From JAJDAN01 sp046583095 (GTDB taxonomy: Bacteria; Myxococcota_A; UBA9160; UBA4427), in the NCBI GenBank assembly GCA_046583095.1, contig JAYGDB010000222.1, forward strand, positions 7,244 to 71,243: a stretch of 64,000 bases of DNA, written 5' to 3'. A program made the translations under genes and the position numbers. Positions 54,054 to 61,171 of the stretch are shown here, piece after piece (the stretch's first letter is position 1; each line of letters starts with the position of its first letter). The notes under the pieces are model-generated. The model saw only the letters and a program-made list of their open reading frames with translations. It was not told where the DNA came from and searched no databases.

Positions 54054-54860
54054 GTGATCGCACGCGGCCTCGCAGCGATGGCTGCGGCTCTACTGGTGTT
54101 CGTGTCGAGCGGGGCGAGCGGCTATCCCGGCGGGACGCCTGACTTTCAGACCGATGTGGCGCCGTTCTGCGCGGCTTGCCACTCGTCCGTGAACGTCGAA
54201 TCGCTCGAGGGTGCCGGGGCCCGCGCCGAGAAGGAGCTTTCGGCGAACAAGCACTTGGCGCTGATTCTCCAGGGGCAGCGCCCGTACGAGAAGCTCGCGG
54301 TGGACGAGCGTGCGACCCTCGCCCGACAGATCCAGGCCGTCGAAGCGAATTCGAAGATCGAGTTCGTCGATTTCCCGTCCCAGGTGAAGAGCGGCGAGAG
54401 CTTCAGCATCACCGTGCTCGTGACGGGTGGCGCCGGTCCGGTGGTGGCTGTCGGTCTCGTGGACCGGGCTCACCGCTGGTACGCCCGCCCGGCGTCGTCC
54501 GCGGGCTGGGGCGTCATCGGCGCGCCGACCGTGATTGGGCCGGACGGCAAGCCCCAGAGCGACTGGCTCGAACGACGGCCCCAACAGCTGGGTCGTAGCG
54601 TCACCTTCGTGAACGTTACGGGTGTCCACTCGGACGCAGCCGCGGGCCAGTGGAGCCACTCGAAAATCATCTACACGCTGCGCGCGCCGGCGCGGCCGGG
54701 CAACTATCCGATCGTCGGCGCCTACTTCTACGGCACCGAGAAGGCGACGGCGCTCGGGTCGAGCGACCACCCGGTCTACGGCAAGCAGCCGCTCGGCGGC
54801 TATGGCGGCAAGTCCGGCCGGATCCAGTTCACCCAACCCCTGGTCATCACCGTCAAGTGA
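54054..54860 (+). CDS. Secreted monoheme c-type protein with a C-terminal beta-domain
   Basis: The GTG at 54054 is chosen because AGGAGGGG lies 3 bases upstream and a signal peptide (GLAAMAAALLVFVSSGASG) begins there; a longer start at 54000 is possible. From 54054 it has 268 residues. One CxxCH site, CAACH, is at 39-43, with VAPFCAACHSSVNVESLEG around it. A helical stretch follows, then a beta-rich region (ESFSITVLVTGGAGPVVAV, YTLRAPARPGNYPIVGAYFY) of about 150 residues with no family I recognise. The stop overlaps the PQQ dehydrogenase start (GTGA), so it is probably a partner electron carrier for it. Confidence 0.75.
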   Translation: MIARGLAAMAAALLVFVSSGASGYPGGTPDFQTDVAPFCAACHSSVNVESLEGAGARAEKELSANKHLALILQGQRPYEKLAVDERATLARQIQAVEANSKIEFVDFPSQVKSGESFSITVLVTGGAGPVVAVGLVDRAHRWYARPASSAGWGVIGAPTVIGPDGKPQSDWLERRPQQLGRSVTFVNVTGVHSDAAAGQWSHSKIIYTLRAPARPGNYPIVGAYFYGTEKATALGSSDHPVYGKQPLGGYGGKSGRIQFTQPLVITVK

Positions 54861-56986
54861 GCGCGCCTGTGACGGGGAGGCGTTCGTGGACGGTCGTAGG
54901 GGCACTGCTGCTTTCGCTGGCATCGGGTCCGCTCGGCCTCGTGGCATGCGGCGACGACGAATTCGAGGCCGTGGCCCCGGCGCCGGTGCGGGAGGCGACA
55001 CCCGCGAAGTCAGCGCGGAGCCGGCTCCGGAACGTCGCCCGGGATGTCGACGATGCCCGGCTGCGGGGCGCGGCGGCGGATCCCGCGAACTGGCTCAGCC
55101 ACGGGCGCGACTACGCGGAGCAGCGCTTCAGTCCGCTCTCCCAGATCCACGCCAACAACGTGAGCCGCCTCCGGCTTGCCTGGTCGTTCGACACCGGCTT
55201 GCGGCGCGGACACGAAGCCACACCGCTCGTGGTGGATGGGGTGATGTTCGTGACCGGCTCTTGGAGCGTCGTCTTCGCCCTCGACGCCACCAGGGGGGAG
55301 GTCCTGTGGACGTATGACCCCGAGGTTTCGGAAGAAGTGGGACGCAAGGCATGCTGCGACGTCGTGAACCGCGGCGTTGCGGTCTACCGGGGACGCGTCT
55401 TCGTGGGAGCGCTCGACGGCCGGCTCATCGCGCTCGATGCCTCGACGGGCGAGCTGCAGTGGGAGACGGTGACCGTCGATCAGGGCCAGCCGTACACGAT
55501 CACCGGCGCGCCGCGGGTCGTCGCGGGCAAGGTGATCATCGGCAATGGCGGCGCCGAATTCGGTGTTCGCGGCTACGTTTCGGCCTACGACCCCGAGAAC
55601 GGCGAACTCGTTTGGCGGAGCTACACGGTTCCGGGCGATCCCAGCGAGCCCTTCGAGTCGAAAGCCCTCGAGGAGGCCGCGTCGACCTGGAACGGCGAGT
55701 ACTGGAAGCTCGGCGGCGGCGGCACGGCCTGGGACTCGATGGCCTACGACGCGGAACTCGGTCTCCTGTACGTCGGAACCGGCAACGGATCCCCGTGGCG
55801 CGCCGAGCTGCGGAGCCCCGGCGGCGGTGACAACCTCTTCCTGTCTTCGATCCTTGCCCTCGACCCGGAGACGGGCGAAATCCGCTGGCATTACCAGACG
55901 ACGCCTGCCGACAATTGGGACTTCACAGCCACTCAGCACATGATCCTCGCCGAGTTGCCGATCGATGGCGTACTGCGGAAGGTGATCATGCAGGCGCCGA
56001 AGAACGGCTTCTTCTACGTGCTCGACCGCGTCACCGGTGAATTCATTTCGGCCGAGGAGTACGTACCCGTCAGCTGGGCAGACGGCGTGGATCCCGCGAC
56101 GGGTCGGCCGATCCCGAACCCCAGCGGCGACTACGAGGAGGGCCTCGCCCTCGTGACGCCCATGTACCTCGGCGGCCACAACTGGCAGCCGATGTCGTAC
56201 AACCCCGTCACCGGGCTGGTCTACATCCCGGCGCAGGAGATGGCCGGGCCGTTTCGCAGGGATCCGCTCTGGGAGTTGCGGAGCGGGGAGTTCAACACCG
56301 GCGTCGACGCCACCGTTGGCACGCTCTTCTCCCGGGAGATCGTCTCGGGACACCTGCTCGCCTGGGATCCGATCGAGCAGAAGGAAGCCTGGCGGCACCC
56401 CCACGGCATGCCCTGGAACGGCGGCACGCTCACGACTGCGGGCAACCTCGTGTTTCAGGGGACCGCGGATGGGCGCTTCCTCGCGCTGCGTGCCGACGAT
56501 GGCTACCTGCTGTGGCAGAGCCACTCGGCCGGCACCGGTATCGGTGCCGCGCCGATCAGCTACCGGGTCGGGGGTGTGCAGTACGTCTCCGTCGTTGCGG
56601 GTTGGGGGGGCGCCTTCGCCCAGGTGGCCGGCGACGCATCCGCCGCGGCGCGGGTCGAGTCGAAGGGACGCGTGCTTGCCTACGCACTCGTCGACGAGAC
56701 GATCACCCCGGAGGTCGTGGAATCCATGCTCGCCGCCCGGGATCCCGAGGTCGCCAAGGCTTCCGACCTCTACCACAACTGGTGCTGGCGCTGTCACGGC
56801 GCGAATGGAATCGCCGGCGGCGTGAATCCCGACCTTCGAGACAGCGCCGCCGCTCTCGGCGACGCCTTCGTCCCGATCGTCTCGAACGGCCTCGCGGGCA
56901 CCTCGATGCCCGGCTTCGCCCAGTGGCTCTCGGAGACGGAGATCCGGGTGATGCAGAAGTACCTGATCGACCTGGCTGCCGATTAG
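54857..56986 (+). CDS. PQQ-dependent quinohemoprotein alcohol dehydrogenase, lipoprotein
   Basis: The 709-residue protein starts at GTG 54857. It has a lipoprotein signal (ALLLSLASGPLGLVACGDD; lipobox L-V-A-C), so it should be lipid-anchored. The eight-bladed PQQ propeller includes NWLSHGRDYAEQRFSPLSQI, the vicinal cysteines KACCDVV (164-165) and the catalytic Asp in PADNWDFTATQHMIL near 353. The residue two after this Asp is Thr rather than the Asp of lanthanide enzymes, so Ca2+ is the likely metal. A C-terminal cytochrome c domain follows, with CWRCH near 643 and Met in AGTSMPGF. Such enzymes oxidise primary alcohols; substrate unknown. It is predicted to pass electrons to the monoheme and pentaheme cytochromes encoded upstream. 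Confidence 0.9.
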   Translation: MSAPVTGRRSWTVVGALLLSLASGPLGLVACGDDEFEAVAPAPVREATPAKSARSRLRNVARDVDDARLRGAAADPANWLSHGRDYAEQRFSPLSQIHANNVSRLRLAWSFDTGLRRGHEATPLVVDGVMFVTGSWSVVFALDATRGEVLWTYDPEVSEEVGRKACCDVVNRGVAVYRGRVFVGALDGRLIALDASTGELQWETVTVDQGQPYTITGAPRVVAGKVIIGNGGAEFGVRGYVSAYDPENGELVWRSYTVPGDPSEPFESKALEEAASTWNGEYWKLGGGGTAWDSMAYDAELGLLYVGTGNGSPWRAELRSPGGGDNLFLSSILALDPETGEIRWHYQTTPADNWDFTATQHMILAELPIDGVLRKVIMQAPKNGFFYVLDRVTGEFISAEEYVPVSWADGVDPATGRPIPNPSGDYEEGLALVTPMYLGGHNWQPMSYNPVTGLVYIPAQEMAGPFRRDPLWELRSGEFNTGVDATVGTLFSREIVSGHLLAWDPIEQKEAWRHPHGMPWNGGTLTTAGNLVFQGTADGRFLALRADDGYLLWQSHSAGTGIGAAPISYRVGGVQYVSVVAGWGGAFAQVAGDASAAARVESKGRVLAYALVDETITPEVVESMLAARDPEVAKASDLYHNWCWRCHGANGIAGGVNPDLRDSAAALGDAFVPIVSNGLAGTSMPGFAQWLSETEIRVMQKYLIDLAAD

Positions 56987-56993
56987 GCTCTCG

Positions 56994-57008
56994 GGCTGCG
57001 CGGCAGCC
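56994..57008. terminator. Hairpin in the convergent gap after the PQQ dehydrogenase
   Basis: GGCTGC-GCG-GCAGCC forms a perfect 6-bp stem in the 24-base convergent gap. There is no T-run, so terminator function is only plausible. Confidence 0.35.
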
Positions 57009-57010
57009 GG

Positions 57011-58474
57011 CTAGCTCTGCTTCTGGAACTCGCCCGCCGCGAGTCGGCGCATGTAGTCGTCGAGGTCCGCCTTGACCCTGCCGGTGAGCAGCAGGATGCC
57101 GGCGATGTTCGGGAAGGCCATGCCGAGGATCATGAGGTCGCCAAACTCGACAACGGCCTCCGCGGCGAAGATGGCGCCGGCCCAGGTGAAGAGCAGGAAG
57201 ATCAGCTTGTAGAGGAGCACGCTGCGCAGGCCGAAGAGCTGCACCCAGCACTGCTCGCCGTAGTAGCTCCAGGAAATCATCGTGCTGAACGCAAAGGCGA
57301 CGGCGGTGATCGAGAGCACGATCGGGAACCACGGAAACACCGTCGCGAACGCGAAGGAGGTCATCTGGATCCCGGTGCCGGCGTCGGGGTGCGCGTGGGC
57401 GCCGGTGACGACGATCACCGCGCCCGTCATCGCGCACACGATGATCGTGTCGATGAAGGGTTCGAGAAGGGCGACCAGACCCTCGCGCACCGGTTCGTCG
57501 GTCCGTGCTGCCGAGTGGGCGATCGCCGCCGAGCCGACACCTGCCTCGTTGCTGAACGCCGCCCGCCGGAAGCCCTGGATCAGGACGCCGACGAAGCCCC
57601 CGAGCCCCGCCTGGAACGAGAAGGCCTCTCTCACGACGATGCCGATCGCGGCCGGCACGGCCGCCGCGTTGATCGCCAGGATCAGCAGGCCCGAGGCGAC
57701 GTAGATGATGCACATGACTGGGACGAGAACCGAGGCCACCTCTCCGATTCGCTTGATGCCGCCGATGATCACCGTCCCCACCGCCAGAGCGAGAAGCAGG
57801 CCGAAGGCGACGGCGCCCGCGTCGCTGCCGAGCCACGGCGCGCTCTCCTCGAAGGTCTTCGCCACCTGGGCGAAGGCCTGGTTCGACTGGTACATGTTGC
57901 CCCCGCCGAAGCTCCCGCCGATGCACATCACTGCGAAGACCACCGCGAGGAAGCGCCCGAGTCCGCCCAGGCCCATTTCGGCGAGCCCGTCGCTCAGGTA
58001 GTGCATCGGTCCGCCCGAGATGCGCCCGTCCGCGCGCAGCACGCGGTACTTCTGGCCGAGGGTGCACTCGACGAATTTCGAACTCATGCCGAGGAAGCCG
58101 GCAACGACCATCCAGAAGACGGCGCCCGGGCCTCCGACGCCCACCGCGAACGCCACGCCGGCGATGTTGCCGAGGCCGACGGTGGCCGAGAGGGCGGCCG
58201 AGAGTGCCTGGAAGTGGGAGATGTCGCCGGTATCGCCGGGCTGGCTGTAGCGGCCTCGCACGCAGTCGATCGCGTGACGGAATCCGCGAAAGTTGATGAA
58301 TTGGAAGCGGATGGTGAAGAAGAGGGCGCCCAGCACGAGCCACAGCACGACGATCGGGAGCTGGATTTCCGCCTCGCTCCCGTTGTCCCAGAAGGCGACG
58401 TCGAAGAACAGGACGGCGTCGATGGACGCGACGATCCGCTCCTTGAAGAACGACTCGAGGCTGTCGAGAATCAC
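57011..58474 (-). CDS. Alanine/glycine:cation symporter (AGCS family)
   Basis: The GTG at 58474 (487 residues) is chosen because GGGGGAGA lies upstream; the frame is open further upstream without homology. The protein has about 10-11 hydrophobic helices. Family marks include LSATVGLGNIAGVAFAVGVG, GPGAVFWMVVAGFLGMSSKF, GQKYRVLRADGRISGGPMHY and RRAAFSNEAGVGSAAIAHSA. AGCS proteins import alanine or glycine with Na+ across the cytoplasmic membrane. It is divergent from the ADP-forming acyl-CoA synthetase; no alanine-metabolism gene is adjacent. Confidence 0.93.
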   Translation of the reverse strand: MILDSLESFFKERIVASIDAVLFFDVAFWDNGSEAEIQLPIVVLWLVLGALFFTIRFQFINFRGFRHAIDCVRGRYSQPGDTGDISHFQALSAALSATVGLGNIAGVAFAVGVGGPGAVFWMVVAGFLGMSSKFVECTLGQKYRVLRADGRISGGPMHYLSDGLAEMGLGGLGRFLAVVFAVMCIGGSFGGGNMYQSNQAFAQVAKTFEESAPWLGSDAGAVAFGLLLALAVGTVIIGGIKRIGEVASVLVPVMCIIYVASGLLILAINAAAVPAAIGIVVREAFSFQAGLGGFVGVLIQGFRRAAFSNEAGVGSAAIAHSAARTDEPVREGLVALLEPFIDTIIVCAMTGAVIVVTGAHAHPDAGTGIQMTSFAFATVFPWFPIVLSITAVAFAFSTMISWSYYGEQCWVQLFGLRSVLLYKLIFLLFTWAGAIFAAEAVVEFGDLMILGMAFPNIAGILLLTGRVKADLDDYMRRLAAGEFQKQS

Positions 58475-58605
58475 GCGGTCTCCCCCTGAACTCGTTTCGG
58501 GCCCAACCGGACGAACCAGCCGCAGGGGGGAGAGCGGCGGCGCGAGCATACCGCCCGCCCCGCGCGCTGGCTTCGGGTCCGAACTCACTGCACGCCGCGA
58601 CTGCC

Positions 58606-58614
58606 TGCTAAGCT
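58606..58614 (+). promoter_or_regulatory. Extended -10 element before the acyl-CoA synthetase
   Basis: TGCTAAGCT (TGN plus TANNNT) ends 10 bases before the ATG at 58625; no Shine-Dalgarno sequence lies between. Confidence 0.35.
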
Positions 58615-58624
58615 CGCGCCCCGA

Positions 58625-60805
58625 ATGGAGGAATCACCCCCCGAAGCGTCTCGGACCCTGTCCGAATTCGCGTCCAAGCAGCTGCTCGACGGCTTCGGCG
58701 TGAGCGTCACCCGTGAACGTCTCGCAGCGGACGCGGACGCCGCCGTCGCCGCCGCCGGGGCGATCGGCTTCCCGGTCGTCGTCAAGCTCTGCGGGGAACG
58801 GATCGCGCACAAGAGCGAACGCGACGGTGTGCGGCTCGGGCTCGGGGATGCGGCTGCGGTGCGCGAAGCCGCGATCGAGCTGTTCTCGCTCGTGCGACCC
58901 GAAGACGGCGACGTCTCCCTCCTCGTCGCGGAGATGGTGCGGGGTCAACGCGAGTTGATCGCGGGGCTGGTGCGGGATCCGCAGTTCGGTCCGTGCGTGA
59001 TGCTCGGGCTCGGTGGCATCCTGACCGAGGCGCTCGGCGACGTCGTCTTCGCGGCAGCCCCCGTGAGCGAACGAGACGCCCACCGGATGATTGGCTCGCT
59101 GGCTGCGAGCCATCTGATCACCGGCAGTTTCCGCGGCGATCCTGCGGTCGATTCCGATGCCCTCGTCGAGATCCTCGTGGGCCTCTCCCGGCTGGCCCGC
59201 GAGCGTCCGGACATCGCGTCGGTTGATCTGAATCCGTTGATCGTCGCCGGGGACCGGCCGATTGCGGTCGACGCGCTGGTCGAGCTACGCGACGCGGTGG
59301 ACGAGACTCCGGAGCCGCTTCCCGAGAGAAGCGCCGAGCCAGAACAGGTCCTGGAACGCTTCCGCCCACTCTTCCACCCGCGTGGCATCGCGGTCGCGGG
59401 TGTCTCGGGCCATCCCGGCAAGTTCGGCTTCGTGACGTTCCACAACCTGCTTCGCTTCGGCTACGCGGGAAAGCTCTTCGCCATCAAGCCCGACGGAGCC
59501 GAGGTGCTCGGGCGCGAGACCTACACGTCGGTGGATGCGATCCCCGACCAGCAGGCCGAGCTGGTCTTCGTATGCACGCCGAACCACGTGAACGTCCAGC
59601 TGCTGCGGGATTGCGCGAAGAAGGGCGTTCGAGCTGCCTTCGTGGCGAGTGCCGGGTACGCGGAATCCGGCGACAACGGGCGCGAGCTGCAACGGGAGTT
59701 GGTGGCGGTGGCGGACGAACTCGGCATGCTCCTGGTCGGCCCGAATGGCCAGGGGGTGGTCTCCACGAAGGACTCGATGTGCGCCCAGATCGTCCCGCCG
59801 TACCCGCCCGCCGGGCGCATCGGTGTCGCGAGCCAGAGCGGCAACCTCGTCTCTTCGTACCTCAACTACGCGGTCGCCACCGGAGTGGGCATCAGCAAGG
59901 CCGTTTCGCTGGGCAACTCGGCGCAGACCTCCCTCGCAGATCTGCTCGATTACTTCGCCGTCGACCCGGACACGGACGTCGTGTTGGTGTACGTCGAGGG
60001 CATCGAAGACGGACGCGACTTCCAGCGCGCCGCGCGCCGACTCACACGCAGCAAGCCGCTGGTACTCGTAAAGGGGGGTGTCGGGGAGGCCGGTAAGCGT
60101 GCTGCCGCAAGCCACACGGGTGCTCTCGCGAGCGACGACCGGATCTTCGACGGCATCTGCAGGCAGCTCGGAATCCTGCGGGCTGAGACCATCGAGGAGG
60201 CGTTCGAATGGGCCGCCACGCTGGCGACGCAGCCGCTGCCGCGAGGCAAACGCACTGTCGTCTTCACCAGCGTAGGCGGTTGGGGGGTGCTCGGCGCCGA
60301 CGCCTGCCAGGCGGCTGGGCTCGATCTCGTGCCGTTGCCCGATGACGTGCGCGCGCGGATCGACGAGATGGTCCCGGCCCGTTGGAGCCGCAACAACCCG
60401 ATCGATCTCGCCGGCGGCGAGACGCGCGACACCATTCCCGAGGTGATGGAACTGCTGTGCGCGCATCCCGAGATCGACGCCGTCGTTCACCTCGGTCTCG
60501 GGATCCAGGCCGCGCAGGCGCGTGCGTTTCAATCGGGCCCGTTTCACCCGGACTACGGCATCGGGCGCATCGCGGAGTTCCACGAGCGACAAGATGCGCG
60601 CTACGCCGCAACGGCGCGCGACGTTTCAGAGCGCCACGGCAAGCCCGTGCTGTGTGCGACCGAGCTCGTATCTGCGGATCGGGAGAACGCCGGCGTGCGC
60701 GGGGTTCGGGAAGTCGGCCGCATTTGCTACCCGAGCGCTCACCGGGCGGTCGGGGCCCTTGCCGCCCTGACCCGCTGGGCGGACTTCGCGGGCGGTCGCG
60801 ACTGA
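58625..60805 (+). CDS. ADP-forming acyl-CoA/acetyl-CoA synthetase with N-terminal ATP-grasp
   Basis: This 726-residue protein has an ATP-grasp module first (to about 240; PVVVKLCGERIAHKSERDGV, FGPCVMLGLGGILTEALGD, DLNPLIVAGDRPIAVDALVE), then the CoA-binding domain (FHPRGIAVAGVSGHPGKFGF, PDGAEVLGRETYTSV) and succinyl-CoA-ligase-like domains, with VGPNGQGVVSTKDSM and the probable phospho-His in AASHTGALASDD. Family members interconvert acyl-CoA, ADP and Pi with acid, ATP and CoA. The ATP-grasp domain is at the N-terminus, whereas most single-chain members carry it at the C-terminus. Substrate unknown. Confidence 0.88.
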   Translation: MEESPPEASRTLSEFASKQLLDGFGVSVTRERLAADADAAVAAAGAIGFPVVVKLCGERIAHKSERDGVRLGLGDAAAVREAAIELFSLVRPEDGDVSLLVAEMVRGQRELIAGLVRDPQFGPCVMLGLGGILTEALGDVVFAAAPVSERDAHRMIGSLAASHLITGSFRGDPAVDSDALVEILVGLSRLARERPDIASVDLNPLIVAGDRPIAVDALVELRDAVDETPEPLPERSAEPEQVLERFRPLFHPRGIAVAGVSGHPGKFGFVTFHNLLRFGYAGKLFAIKPDGAEVLGRETYTSVDAIPDQQAELVFVCTPNHVNVQLLRDCAKKGVRAAFVASAGYAESGDNGRELQRELVAVADELGMLLVGPNGQGVVSTKDSMCAQIVPPYPPAGRIGVASQSGNLVSSYLNYAVATGVGISKAVSLGNSAQTSLADLLDYFAVDPDTDVVLVYVEGIEDGRDFQRAARRLTRSKPLVLVKGGVGEAGKRAAASHTGALASDDRIFDGICRQLGILRAETIEEAFEWAATLATQPLPRGKRTVVFTSVGGWGVLGADACQAAGLDLVPLPDDVRARIDEMVPARWSRNNPIDLAGGETRDTIPEVMELLCAHPEIDAVVHLGLGIQAAQARAFQSGPFHPDYGIGRIAEFHERQDARYAATARDVSERHGKPVLCATELVSADRENAGVRGVREVGRICYPSAHRAVGALAALTRWADFAGGRD

Positions 60806-61171
60806 ATACATGCCGATCGGCTCCACCCGCGGGGTGCTGCCAGTGTCAGCTGCGATCGGTCGTTAGAAACTCCACTCGGTCACAACCTTACGAGCGCCCC
60901 GTCCGACACCGAGCCGTGTGCAAGCCACGCCCGGCGAGTTCGCGGGAGCGAGATCAGAACGCTGGTTCAGGGCCGTCGGGGAGCCGCAACTCGGCTTGGA
61001 AATGTTTTGACTTGCGAAGGAAATTATTCGTAAGATGCGCGCATGGTTGCGGCCGATTTGTGCACCCTCGCCCGGAGACGGGGAAGGGGTGGCTTGACGC
61101 CGCGCCGGTCTGCCGTCGTCCGGCGGGGAATGCGTACCGAGAACAGCATGACAGGAAATAGAGGAGACCAA
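60806..61171 (+). other. Intergenic region of 366 bases before the DUF1302 gene
   Basis: This is the only gap longer than 300 bases. The first 200 bases hold nothing I can name. It then contains a candidate promoter at 61007-61036 and a leader of about 130 bases. The reading frame of the DUF1302 gene is open back to an ATG at 61043, but the better start is 61172. Confidence 0.6.
61007..61036 (+). promoter_or_regulatory. Sigma-70-like promoter before the DUF1302 gene
   Basis: TTGACT (61007-61012) and TAAGAT (61031-61036) are separated by 18 bases and match the consensus at 5 and 4 of 6 positions. A start near 61043 would give a leader of about 130 bases, unlike the leaderless genes elsewhere in the window. 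Confidence 0.45.
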
